This document shows positions 45,741-54,585 of a stretch of DNA of 64,000 nucleotides, piece after piece (the first letter of the stretch is position 1; each line of letters opens with the position of its first letter). This stretch comes from Flavobacteriales bacterium (GTDB lineage: Bacteria; Bacteroidota; Bacteroidia; Flavobacteriales_D; Crocinitomicaceae), in the NCBI GenBank assembly GCA_947447525.1, contig CANFJL010000008.1, forward strand, positions 1-64,000, given 5' to 3'. The notes under the pieces are model-generated. The model did no database searches and was not told where the DNA came from. It was given only the letters and a program-made list of their open reading frames with translations. A program made the translations under genes and the position numbers.

Positions 45741-46133
45741 ATGAAAACTATCCTAACCTTATTAAGCACTTTATTAATTTTTGTTGCTGATCCACTTATT
45801 GACGTGCCATTTGCAGCAATTGAAAAAGCTTTTAACGCCCAAGATGCGAAGACTATAATTATTCATGGGAAAGAAAAATTGATGTTAAATGTTCTTGATA
45901 AAGAAGGCATATACAATCCTGCACAAGCCAGTTTGGTTCTGTCTGATTTCTTTAACAAAAACCCAAAAGGAAATTTTTCATTTGTATTTAAAGGTAAAGA
46001 AACCGAAGACGGAGTTTATTCTTTTGGATATTACCAAACAAATTCAGAAAAATTCAAAGTGAGTCTCCATTTTCACAAAGTGAAAAACGAAATGAAATTT
46101 GAAACCCTTACGATAAGTAAAGAAAAGAAATAA
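45741..46133 (+). CDS. DUF4783 protein
   Basis: A 130-residue secreted protein (signal peptide to about residue 16) with the NTF2-like fold pattern of DUF4783: FAAIEKAFNAQDAKTIIIHG, then YNPAQASLVLSDFFNKNP and YSFGYYQTNSEKFKVSLHF. The family is common in Bacteroidota and is often located near rlmH. Function unknown. Its stop is immediately adjacent to the stop of the convergent glycosyltransferase gene. Confidence 0.88.
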   Translation: MKTILTLLSTLLIFVADPLIDVPFAAIEKAFNAQDAKTIIIHGKEKLMLNVLDKEGIYNPAQASLVLSDFFNKNPKGNFSFVFKGKETEDGVYSFGYYQTNSEKFKVSLHFHKVKNEMKFETLTISKEKK

Positions 46134-48044
46134 TTAATGTCCTTTGCGAATCTCTTTTAAGGTGGAGAAGAAAACGACTCCATAACCAATTGTGAGCATC
46201 AAATGAAAAGGCACCATTCCTAAGTCTCCATATAGGGTGCGGTTAATTGCAGTAAATCCAAATACGAGCATTAAGATTCCTTCAGCAATGTTAATTATAG
46301 ACAAACTTTTCTTGTCATATTTATTTCCTTGAAATTCATTTTTAATAGCCACATTGAATTTAGGAGTTCTCACAAATGAACTTTTTATTCCTAAATAGCC
46401 TTCAATTACAGCAACAGCATTACTTAATGAAAGCGCCATTGAAACCGTTAAAAATTGTACGAATCTTCCAATAAAACGAAATAAATCATTGAACGCTTTT
46501 CCTTTTTTATCTTTATAAGAATGCCAATAATAGAAGGCCAAGAAGATGGTACTTGAAATGAAAAAAGATCCAAATTGAATAACAAAATTTAAATCTGAAA
46601 AACTATCTTTTATTTGAAGTACAAACAAACTTAAGATGGATAAAGCAAAGATAAATACAAAAACAGAGGAGTTAAATAGATGCGCTAAGCCGTGTAATCT
46701 ATCCGTAAATCGTAATCCTGGATAAGTAGCTAATCGTTTACCCATTTTAATAAAACACTCTGCTCCACCTTTCATCCATCTATGCTGTTGACTTTTCAAT
46801 GCAGACATGGTAATCGGTAATTCAGCTGGAGAGACAACATCCTCCAAGTATTTAAATCTCCATCCTCGCATTTGAGCACGGTAACTCAAATCTAGGTCTT
46901 CGGTAATGGTATCATGCTCCCATCCACCAGCATCAGCAATACAAGCCTTGCGCCAGATCCCAGCGGTTCCATTAAAATTAATAAAATGACCTGTAGCATT
47001 TCTTCCACCTTGCTCTATAGCAAAGTGACCATTCAGACCGAAAGCTTGTAATTCTGTTAAGACAGAATAATTTTTATTCAAATGTCCCCAACGCGTTTGA
47101 ACCACACCGATATTTTCATTTTCAAAATAGGGAACAGTTTTCTTTAAGAAATCTTTTTCTGGCGTAAAATCCGCATCAAAGATGGCGATAAAATCCCCTT
47201 CTACTTGATCCATTGCCGCATCTAATGCTCCAGCTTTATAACCTGTTCTGTCTGTTCTGTGAACATGTTGAATATTGATTCCTTTAGCTGCAATTTCAGC
47301 TACTTTCTTAGCAATAATGTCTTTTGTTTCATCTGTAGAATCATCTAAAACTTGGATTTGAAATTTATCTCTAGGATAATCAATTTCAGCTGTATAATCA
47401 ATGATGCGTTCTGCCACATACATTTCATTGTACATAGGCAATTGGATGGTGACTTTTGGAGCAGTAGCTGGGTTAAAGGTAATTACCTCGAGCAACAAGC
47501 GCTTCTTTCTATTTCTAACATAAGCAATAGCCAAAGAAATTTGAACTACTGAATAATAGAATATTAATAAGAGACAAAAACCATACAGACCTAAGATTAC
47601 TTTCGCAGTAATGTGCGACCAATAATGCTCTTTAATGAGCTTTTTTCCGTTTACATATACTGTTTTGTCTCCCCAATTAAACAACCAGGTAACCTTAAGA
47701 TTTACATAAAAAGGAGTTGAAAAATGAAATTTTTCTAAGTGATTACTATCAGTAACAAATTGAAATTTTTCTGGTCGATAACTTTTATCTATAATACTAA
47801 TTTCACAAGCTCCTAGAGGAATATTATTAAATATGAAATACCCATCATTATCTGTTTCAACAATCCATGTTTTATTAGATTTTTTGGATCGTAAACTGAT
47901 TTCAACCTCATCTGCATCTCCTCTTGTTTTATAGTCAACTAGTTGACCTTTAATTTCTTTTGAGACTGCAATTGATTTTGTACTTGCAGCAAATAATTGA
48001 TTAAGTCCAAAGAAAAGAAAATAAATTAAAATGAATTTTTTCAT
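46134..48044 (-). CDS. Family 2 glycosyltransferase fused to an N-terminal carboxypeptidase-regulatory-like domain
   Basis: A 636-residue membrane protein. Residues 1-20 are a signal peptide; about 28-115 form a CarboxypepD_reg-like beta-sandwich (IKGQLVDYKTRGDADEVEI, then NDGYFIFNNIPLGACEISII); a membrane segment follows at about 143-172; then a cellulose-synthase-type GT2 domain with DDSTDE near 233, IFDADF near 290, TEDLDLSYRAQM near 380 and QQHRWMKGG near 420, and several C-terminal membrane segments. It probably transfers glycosyl units from a nucleotide sugar to a polysaccharide chain. The extracytoplasmic front domain is unusual for this family. Confidence 0.85.
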   Translation of the reverse strand: MKKFILIYFLFFGLNQLFAASTKSIAVSKEIKGQLVDYKTRGDADEVEISLRSKKSNKTWIVETDNDGYFIFNNIPLGACEISIIDKSYRPEKFQFVTDSNHLEKFHFSTPFYVNLKVTWLFNWGDKTVYVNGKKLIKEHYWSHITAKVILGLYGFCLLLIFYYSVVQISLAIAYVRNRKKRLLLEVITFNPATAPKVTIQLPMYNEMYVAERIIDYTAEIDYPRDKFQIQVLDDSTDETKDIIAKKVAEIAAKGINIQHVHRTDRTGYKAGALDAAMDQVEGDFIAIFDADFTPEKDFLKKTVPYFENENIGVVQTRWGHLNKNYSVLTELQAFGLNGHFAIEQGGRNATGHFINFNGTAGIWRKACIADAGGWEHDTITEDLDLSYRAQMRGWRFKYLEDVVSPAELPITMSALKSQQHRWMKGGAECFIKMGKRLATYPGLRFTDRLHGLAHLFNSSVFVFIFALSILSLFVLQIKDSFSDLNFVIQFGSFFISSTIFLAFYYWHSYKDKKGKAFNDLFRFIGRFVQFLTVSMALSLSNAVAVIEGYLGIKSSFVRTPKFNVAIKNEFQGNKYDKKSLSIINIAEGILMLVFGFTAINRTLYGDLGMVPFHLMLTIGYGVVFFSTLKEIRKGH

Positions 48045-48087
48045 AAAATATTACGGTTGAAACACAATTAAAGCCTAAAAAAACGAA

Positions 48088-48095
48088 CAAATATA
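48088..48095 (-). promoter_or_regulatory. Predicted -7 element (TATATTTG) of the fused glycosyltransferase gene
   Basis: An exact TAnnTTTG match on the minus strand, 43 bases before the ATG at 48044, in the short spacer below the S46 peptidase gene. It implies transcription independent of that gene. Confidence 0.45.
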
Positions 48096-48129
48096 CAGCA
48101 TTTAAATCTAACATTCATGGGTCAACTAA

Positions 48130-50253
48130 TTATCGCACAATTGACATCTCATCAACTAAATGTTTTGCACCTGAATAAATATCCATAACCCACATAACAT
48201 ATCTAATATCTACCACAATATTTCTGCAGCGCGCCGGGTCAAACATATAATCACTCATGGTACTTTCCCACGATCGATCAAAATTTAATCCCATCAAATT
48301 TCCATTAGCATCTATGACTGGTGAACCTGAATTGCCTCCAGTGGTATGATTAGAGCCTGTGAAGCATACCCAAAGTTCACCCTCTTGGGCATAGGGACCA
48401 TAATTTTTCTGCTGATGTAAATCTATCATTCTAGGCAATAATTCAAAATCTGGATTTCCAGTATTATACTTAGCGATGATGCCATCCAAAGTAGTATGCT
48501 CCGTATACATCATTCCATCTGTAGGGGCAGAGCCTTCCAGCTTTCCATAACTAATTCTTAAGGTGCTATTAGCATCTGGCCAACTTTTTAACTCAGGGAA
48601 CATTAATTTATTCCCTTCAACATAAACCTGCAACAAGGAAGTCATTTTAGAACTAAAAGAAGTATAACCTGGCACAACCTCATTTCTAAAACTATTTAAG
48701 TATTTTGAATAATGTGAAAATCCAGGATCTTGATTGAGTTTTTTAATGCTTTTAGCATTAAAATTAGCTAGAAAATCTAAAAACCTCTTTTCATTGGTGA
48801 AAACTGAATGATCATAAATCGAGCTGGTTAGTTTATTGACTATTGGACTTGTAATTGATATTTCCTTTTCTTCCAGTTTTAAGAAATACTCTAATGTCAA
48901 TAAACTAAAAATTTCCCTGTCTATTTCAGCATTATAATTCTTGAAAAACCCTTGACCACTCGCCTTTACTTTTTCAATAACACTCGGAAGAGATCCATCG
49001 GCAAGATATTTATTATAATTGGTAAGCAAATCATTCATGGATCTAGCAAGCTTAAAATACTCTGGTCCGACAGAGAGGTATTCCACTCCCATAGCATACT
49101 TGAATTCGAAGGAACTTTCATTTTTTACGAGCTCATTCATTTGTTGCACTACACTACCATATTTCAAAAGCCACTCTGAATTTGATTGTGCGCGCTTTAT
49201 ATATTCAGTTTCATGTTGGATTTTAACCTCCACTCCATCAAGATTTTTCAAACCCTCAATCTGTCCAATCCATTTTTTCCAAGCATTGGCAATACTTGCT
49301 TGCTTTGCAGCATATTGAATTCGAATTAGATCAGATCCTCGCATTCCTTTATCAATTACCCCTAGAGACAAATCTCTCATATGGATGCGTGCAGGTCTTT
49401 CTTTTTCAATAATAAATTTTAAATAAGACGATACCACATGTTGTTCGGTAGTACCCGGAAATCCATACACCATAGTAAAATCACCTACATGTCTATCCTT
49501 CATAGAAATCGGTAAAAAATGTAAAGGGGAATACGGAACATTATTAGCGCTATAAGGCGCAGGTTTATTATCTGAACCTACATAAATTCGGAATACTGAG
49601 AAATCCCCTGTATGTCTAGGCCACACCCAATTATCTGTATCACCTCCAAATTTTCCAATAGAATTGGGTGGAGTCCCAACAAATCTAACATCTAAAAAAT
49701 CTTCTTTAACCATTAAATAATATGCATTCCCATAATCAAAGGCCTTAACTTCTGCTAAATAATGTGTTCCTGCAACTGCTGTCGCTATCATTTTTTTAAT
49801 ATTCGCCTCAATAGTAGCTTTATCACTTTTAGAGCTGGCTCCATTTAGAATAACTGCTGTTACATCTTCAATTCTAACAATCCTTGAGGCCGTCAAGCCA
49901 GGATTTATTAATTCCTCTTGTGGTGTTTTGGCCCAATATCCATTTTTTAAATAATCATGTTCGAGGGATGAATGAGATTGAATTTGAGAATAACCACAGT
50001 GATGATTGGTCAGCAACAAACCTTTACTTGACACCAACTCTGCAGTACATCCGCCTCCAAATTGAAGAATAGCATCTTTTAGACTTGAATGGTTGACGCT
50101 ATAAATCTCATCCGCTGATAATTTCATGCCTTTTGCTTTCATGTCAGATTCAAAAGCTGCGATTAGAGACGGAATAAGCATTCCTTCATCTGCAAGGCAG
50201 GTAGAAAGAAAACCTTGGATCAAAAATAAGTAGAGTAAAAATTGCTGCTTCAT
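48130..50253 (-). CDS. S46 family dipeptidyl-peptidase, DPP11-type residue
   Basis: A 707-residue secreted serine exopeptidase. Signal peptide to about residue 21. The catalytic His is in LTNHHCGY (84-85), an Asp lies in RHTGDFSVFR near 220, and the Ser is in GGNSGSPVID near 640. S46 enzymes remove dipeptides from peptide N-termini in the periplasm. In this family the residue after LxFD decides specificity: DPP7 has Gly, DPP11 has Arg. Here it reads GLNFDRSWE, so acidic (Asp/Glu) P1 preference is predicted. The residue rule is from memory of Porphyromonas enzymes. Confidence 0.92.
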   Translation of the reverse strand: MKQQFLLYLFLIQGFLSTCLADEGMLIPSLIAAFESDMKAKGMKLSADEIYSVNHSSLKDAILQFGGGCTAELVSSKGLLLTNHHCGYSQIQSHSSLEHDYLKNGYWAKTPQEELINPGLTASRIVRIEDVTAVILNGASSKSDKATIEANIKKMIATAVAGTHYLAEVKAFDYGNAYYLMVKEDFLDVRFVGTPPNSIGKFGGDTDNWVWPRHTGDFSVFRIYVGSDNKPAPYSANNVPYSPLHFLPISMKDRHVGDFTMVYGFPGTTEQHVVSSYLKFIIEKERPARIHMRDLSLGVIDKGMRGSDLIRIQYAAKQASIANAWKKWIGQIEGLKNLDGVEVKIQHETEYIKRAQSNSEWLLKYGSVVQQMNELVKNESSFEFKYAMGVEYLSVGPEYFKLARSMNDLLTNYNKYLADGSLPSVIEKVKASGQGFFKNYNAEIDREIFSLLTLEYFLKLEEKEISITSPIVNKLTSSIYDHSVFTNEKRFLDFLANFNAKSIKKLNQDPGFSHYSKYLNSFRNEVVPGYTSFSSKMTSLLQVYVEGNKLMFPELKSWPDANSTLRISYGKLEGSAPTDGMMYTEHTTLDGIIAKYNTGNPDFELLPRMIDLHQQKNYGPYAQEGELWVCFTGSNHTTGGNSGSPVIDANGNLMGLNFDRSWESTMSDYMFDPARCRNIVVDIRYVMWVMDIYSGAKHLVDEMSIVR

Positions 50254-50339
50254 CCGAATATTCTTTAAGTTGTTTAGCGAAGATAAAAGTATCTTTCAAA
50301 TACGCTACTATCAAACAATAAGTATCTCAATCAAATGTT

Positions 50340-50347
50340 TAATTTTG
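50340..50347 (+). promoter_or_regulatory. Predicted -7 element (TAATTTTG) of ribF
   Basis: An exact TAnnTTTG match ending 20 bases before the GTG start of ribF at 50368. Confidence 0.45.
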
Positions 50348-50367
50348 CGCCTAACTAAATTGAAAAA

Positions 50368-51303
50368 GTGAAAATTTATAAGGGTCTTGAAACTGAATTT
50401 AATTGCAAAAACCCTGTTGTAACAATTGGAACATTTGATGGTTTGCATATAGGTCATCAAAAAATTATCCAAAGGGTAAGAGAAGAAGCGCAAAAAATAA
50501 ATGGAGAAAGCGTTCTATTAACTTTTTACCCTCATCCAAGAAGTATTCTAAATTCAGAGAACTCGATTTCCTTATTACAAGCGCATGAGGATAAATTGAT
50601 GGAACTAGAAGCATTAGGGTTGCAGCATTTGATTGTACTTCCTTTTACCAATGAATTGTCAACCATGAGTGCCTACGATTTCATAAAAGACATTCTTGTA
50701 GCACATATTAACTTAAAAAAAATAGTGCTGGGTTATGATCATCACTTTGGCAATAATCGAGAAGGAAACATAGAATTTTTGAATAAGCATGCACAAAGTA
50801 TGGGTTTTGATGTTATTGAAATTCCGGCCAAAGAAATTGATGAAATAAAAATAAGTTCCACGAAAATACGGGAAGCCATTCGAAACGGTGAAATAGAAAA
50901 AGCATCTAAATTTCTTGGAAAACCTTATGAAATAACCGGTACAGTTATAAAAGGTAATCAATTGGGAAGAACCATTGGGTATCCAACCGCGAATATCAAT
51001 CCTATTGAATCGCTACAACTACTCCCTAAAATTGGGGTTTATGCAGTGAAAATTAAAGTGCTACACCAAATATATTTTGGAATGCTTAATATTGGATTGC
51101 GACCAACGGTAGAAGAAAATGGGCAAATGAAATTAGAAGTTCATATATTTGATTTTTCGGAGCATTTATATGGAGAAAAAATTCAAGTTCATTTATATGA
51201 AAGAATTCGAAATGAACAAAATTTTGCTTCCATCGAGGCACTTAAAGCACAAATAGAGGAAGATGAAATTATTACTCGTAGTTATTTTATGCATTTGGAC
51301 TAA
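50368..51303 (+). CDS. ribF: Bifunctional riboflavin kinase / FAD synthetase RibF
   Basis: RibF phosphorylates riboflavin to FMN and adenylates FMN to FAD. The 311-residue protein has the N-terminal adenylyltransferase domain (TIGTFDGLHIGHQKII, then YDHHFGNNREGN and ISSTKIREAI) and the C-terminal riboflavin kinase domain from about 185 (GTVIKGNQLGRTIGYPTANI). It starts at GTG; no ATG fits without deleting the GTFDGLHIGH motif. No FMN riboswitch is visible upstream. The LRR gene overlaps its last 41 bases. Confidence 0.96.
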   Translation: MKIYKGLETEFNCKNPVVTIGTFDGLHIGHQKIIQRVREEAQKINGESVLLTFYPHPRSILNSENSISLLQAHEDKLMELEALGLQHLIVLPFTNELSTMSAYDFIKDILVAHINLKKIVLGYDHHFGNNREGNIEFLNKHAQSMGFDVIEIPAKEIDEIKISSTKIREAIRNGEIEKASKFLGKPYEITGTVIKGNQLGRTIGYPTANINPIESLQLLPKIGVYAVKIKVLHQIYFGMLNIGLRPTVEENGQMKLEVHIFDFSEHLYGEKIQVHLYERIRNEQNFASIEALKAQIEEDEIITRSYFMHLD

Positions 51304-51841
51304 TTTATCTTTTGGACAGACAGACAAAACCTTTCCGATTTATTCCTTGGAAGAAGCATTAAAAATCAGAAAAGACAGTGTCTTTGGGATTGACTTAAGC
51401 AGACAAAAACTTTCTTCCCTTCCGTCTCAACTATACGAGTTCAAGGAATTGCGTTATCTAAATCTTTCAAAAAATAAATTCAATCGCTTAAATGATTCTT
51501 TATCAATGCTTTCTCATTTAGAAATTATTGATTTTTCAGTAAATAAGTTTGAAGCGTTTCCGGCGGTTATTTTTCAACTAATTCATTTGAAAGAAATATT
51601 AATCTCTAGAAATCAAATTGAAAAAATTCCAGAAGAAATTAAATATTGCGAAGCATTGAAGATTTTAGATCTTAATGACAATCCAGTTGGTGATATTGGC
51701 GCTGGACTTTTAACTTTAAAAAATCTAAAATTATTAGATCTTCAAGGAGTTATGTACGGTCCTACCTTACATAAGCAAATTATGGAAAGTCTTCCCCATA
51801 CAAAAGTAAGGCTAGATCCACCCTGTACCTGTATGGAATAG
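51263..51841 (+). CDS. Secreted leucine-rich-repeat protein
   Basis: A 192-residue protein with a signal peptide (MKLLLVVILCIWTNLSFGQ). Residues about 45-165 hold five LRR units of about 23 residues (IDLSRQKLSSLPSQLYEF, LRYLNLSKNKFNRLND, LEIIDFSVNKFEAFPA, LKEILISRNQIEKIPE, LKILDLNDNPVGDIGA). The C-terminus ends PPCTCME with two Cys. The start overlaps the end of ribF by 41 bases in another frame; the signal peptide at the first ATG supports it. Extracytoplasmic ligand binding is likely, partner unknown. Confidence 0.85.
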   Translation: MKLLLVVILCIWTNLSFGQTDKTFPIYSLEEALKIRKDSVFGIDLSRQKLSSLPSQLYEFKELRYLNLSKNKFNRLNDSLSMLSHLEIIDFSVNKFEAFPAVIFQLIHLKEILISRNQIEKIPEEIKYCEALKILDLNDNPVGDIGAGLLTLKNLKLLDLQGVMYGPTLHKQIMESLPHTKVRLDPPCTCME

Positions 51842-51903
51842 TTTTCAACATTTAATGGCTGAAACATCCTGTTGAGCCGAAAGGAAAGAGACACAGCTTT
51901 TGT

Positions 51904-51911
51904 TACTTTTG
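51904..51911 (+). promoter_or_regulatory. Predicted -7 element (TACTTTTG) 4 bases from a GTG start
   Basis: An exact TAnnTTTG match. The four bases GTTT separate it from the GTG start of the T9SS cassette at 51916. Confidence 0.5.
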
Positions 51912-51915
51912 GTTT

Positions 51916-54585
51916 GTGTTAAAGTTAATTTACTTCCTTTTGTTTTCTGCAGCAGTCTTAAATGTTTCAGAAATTGCCCTTGGACAGAACTTACTCAATA
52001 ATGGTAGTTTTGAATTTGGTGGACCAGGAAATGGATTTATTGTAGATGGTCAAGGATATCAGCAACTTAACCAACCTTATAGTGGGACTACTAATCCGGG
52101 AGATTATGCAATTCACAATAATGCATTTGATTTAAATACAAGTTTTTTTTATTCTATACATGATCACACCAGTGGCAACGGAAATATGTTGCTAGTCGAT
52201 GCTACGAATATTGGAGGTAATCAAGCGTTTTGGAAAGCAGGAAACAATGGTGGCGGAGTGTGTAACCTAGTCATTGGTCAAACCTACCAACTGCGCTACT
52301 GGTTACATTCTATTTCCTCTACATCGACAAACGCAGCAACCTGCGCCAACATTCAAGCTGTTTTTAATAATATTCAAAGTTCCAATCCAATTAGTACAAG
52401 CTTCATCGCACCTCTTCCAGCTCTAGGTTGGGCAGAATATATTGTGGAATTTATACCTTCGAATAGCTGTGTAAACATTGCATTGTATGATTCTAATATT
52501 GGAATTACCGGCAATGACTTCGCTATAGATGATATTCAAGTATTACCTCCTGCGTCTCCTTTGGCGATTGATTATTCAATTGGTGAAATGAATTGCAGCG
52601 ATTCAACAAGTGCCTTTATTGCATTATATGCAGTAGGCGGTACAGCTCCTTTTAGTTTTCAGATAAGCAACGGAACATCCGTATTCAATAATACAACAGG
52701 AAATTTCAACAGTTTGGCAGCAGGAAGCTACAATGCGCAAATAATTGATGATTTAGGCAATACCGTTGCAAGCAATGGAATCATATTACAACAAGGAACC
52801 TATTTAGAAATTACTCCTAAAGATACCTCTATTTGTCCCAATAGTAGCATAACACTTATTGCAAGTGGCAGTCCAAACAATTATAATTGGTCTGCAATTC
52901 CAGTTGACCCGACATTACAATTTGCAAACAATGATACCGTAAGCATGGGGCCGGGACAAACAACCACCTATACGGTTTCAACAAATGATTTGAATGTCAA
53001 CCTCGTATACAACGGAACCTTTGAACTTGGAGATCAAGGATTTATGAGTAATTACGCTCCTTTTTATCCAAACAATCCAAGTGGACAACAAGCGGCATAT
53101 GGAATTACAAATAATGCTTCCTTTTGGTACAATGGATTTTCACCTTGTGTAGACCATACCTATGCCAATGGGATTGGGAAAATGATGGTAGTTGATGGAG
53201 CAACGAGTGGGACCAATCCATTTTGGGAACAAAACATTCAAGTAGAACCGAATAAAAATTACAACTTTCACTATTTCGCTCAATCCTTGACAACTTCAAA
53301 TCCAGGACATGTTCATGTAGCATTTAATGGAATCACCCAAGGAATTGATACTTTGAGTAGTACAACATGCGATTGGATTTCCTACAACTATTCCTGGTTC
53401 TCAGGTAGTGATTCCATTCTAAAAATTCAACTGACCGACCTTAATTTTTCAAGTATCGGAAATGATTTTGCAATAGATGATCTTCATTTGAGTACCTTAT
53501 ATTCATGCACCAACCATACACAAGTCATCATTTCAACTGAAAATCTAGATTTAGGATTAAATTATCCTGTAAATATCTGTAAAAACAGTGCGACAGTTGG
53601 TGTCCAATTAAATCCAATGTATCCACTGAATGGAACTTTCAATGTTGTCCCAGCAGGATTAAATGTTAATCCAATAAACGGTACCATTAATCCAAATAAT
53701 GCAGGAATAGGAACCTATACTATTGTATATACTACTCAAGTGTGCAATCAAATCCAATATGACAGCAGTACGGTTACCATTAGGCCCTTGCCTACGCTTC
53801 TGCAACTTAGTGGAGGTGCTTATAACTGCAGTAATCAAAATTTTGAGTCTGTTTCTGTAAGTGCAAATGGAGGATTAAATTGGTCCGTATATTATACTTT
53901 AAATGGACAAAACCAATCCTTGCTCAATCAAAATACCCTGCCTTTAAATCTTGGAAATACTCCAGGTAATTATATTCTAGATTCGATTAGTGACGCTTAT
54001 TGCACAGTAGCTGTTATTGGGACAATAAACTTAGACACCTTAGAAATACCCTTAATTCCACAATTTGTAGGAGACAGTATATTTTGTGAAGATGATCTTG
54101 TTGGTTTAATTACGATTACAAATCCTAATGCAAACGGCACAATCACTTGGTATAACGATGCTAGTTTAAGTACTCCATTTGGAACTGGGATTGAATTTTA
54201 TCCAGGTAATGAAGTCACAACTGTATATTATGCAACACAAACCGTCAATGGATGTGAAGGAAATGCGGCGAGTATTACCATTCAAATTTTACCTTGTGGC
54301 TTTGTTATTCCAAGTGCTTTTACTCCGGATAATGATGGTCAAAATGATGTTTGGGATATCATTGGAATAGATGCTAAATACTCTGAGAATGAAGTGCAAA
54401 TTTTTAACCGATGGGGTGAGATGCTATATACTTCCACAAAGGGAGATTATAGTAATAGTAAATGGGATGGAACCTTTAACAATGTGTTACTTCCTGTAGG
54501 CTCTTATTATTATATCATTAATTTCTCAGATGATGGGAGTATTAAACCAATTAATGGAACTGTTTCCATAATAAAGAAAAAATGA
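51916..54585 (+). CDS. T9SS type B sorting domain protein with duplicated jelly-roll modules
   Basis: An 889-residue secreted protein starting at GTG, with a signal peptide ending IALGQ near residue 24. Two homologous carbohydrate-binding-like modules follow: about 25-215 (LLNNGSFEFGG to GNDFAIDDIQVLPP) and about 355-540 (NLVYNGTFELGD to GNDFAIDDLHLSTL). Between them lie an SprB-like stretch (GGTAPFSFQISNG) and a WSAIPVDP Ig-like piece; PKD/Ig-like segments follow. The last 95 residues form a type B sorting domain (PSAFTPDNDGQNDVWDIIG, FNRWGEMLYTS, WDGTFNNVLLPVGSY). A PorP/SprF gene overlaps its end by 4 bases. Probable surface adhesin or polysaccharide-binding protein. Confidence 0.88.
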   Translation: MLKLIYFLLFSAAVLNVSEIALGQNLLNNGSFEFGGPGNGFIVDGQGYQQLNQPYSGTTNPGDYAIHNNAFDLNTSFFYSIHDHTSGNGNMLLVDATNIGGNQAFWKAGNNGGGVCNLVIGQTYQLRYWLHSISSTSTNAATCANIQAVFNNIQSSNPISTSFIAPLPALGWAEYIVEFIPSNSCVNIALYDSNIGITGNDFAIDDIQVLPPASPLAIDYSIGEMNCSDSTSAFIALYAVGGTAPFSFQISNGTSVFNNTTGNFNSLAAGSYNAQIIDDLGNTVASNGIILQQGTYLEITPKDTSICPNSSITLIASGSPNNYNWSAIPVDPTLQFANNDTVSMGPGQTTTYTVSTNDLNVNLVYNGTFELGDQGFMSNYAPFYPNNPSGQQAAYGITNNASFWYNGFSPCVDHTYANGIGKMMVVDGATSGTNPFWEQNIQVEPNKNYNFHYFAQSLTTSNPGHVHVAFNGITQGIDTLSSTTCDWISYNYSWFSGSDSILKIQLTDLNFSSIGNDFAIDDLHLSTLYSCTNHTQVIISTENLDLGLNYPVNICKNSATVGVQLNPMYPLNGTFNVVPAGLNVNPINGTINPNNAGIGTYTIVYTTQVCNQIQYDSSTVTIRPLPTLLQLSGGAYNCSNQNFESVSVSANGGLNWSVYYTLNGQNQSLLNQNTLPLNLGNTPGNYILDSISDAYCTVAVIGTINLDTLEIPLIPQFVGDSIFCEDDLVGLITITNPNANGTITWYNDASLSTPFGTGIEFYPGNEVTTVYYATQTVNGCEGNAASITIQILPCGFVIPSAFTPDNDGQNDVWDIIGIDAKYSENEVQIFNRWGEMLYTSTKGDYSNSKWDGTFNNVLLPVGSYYYIINFSDDGSIKPINGTVSIIKKK

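Noticed and set aside
50290-50367. FMN riboswitch before ribF
   Set aside because: The spacer is too short and lacks the conserved FMN-aptamer segments; only a -7 box is visible.
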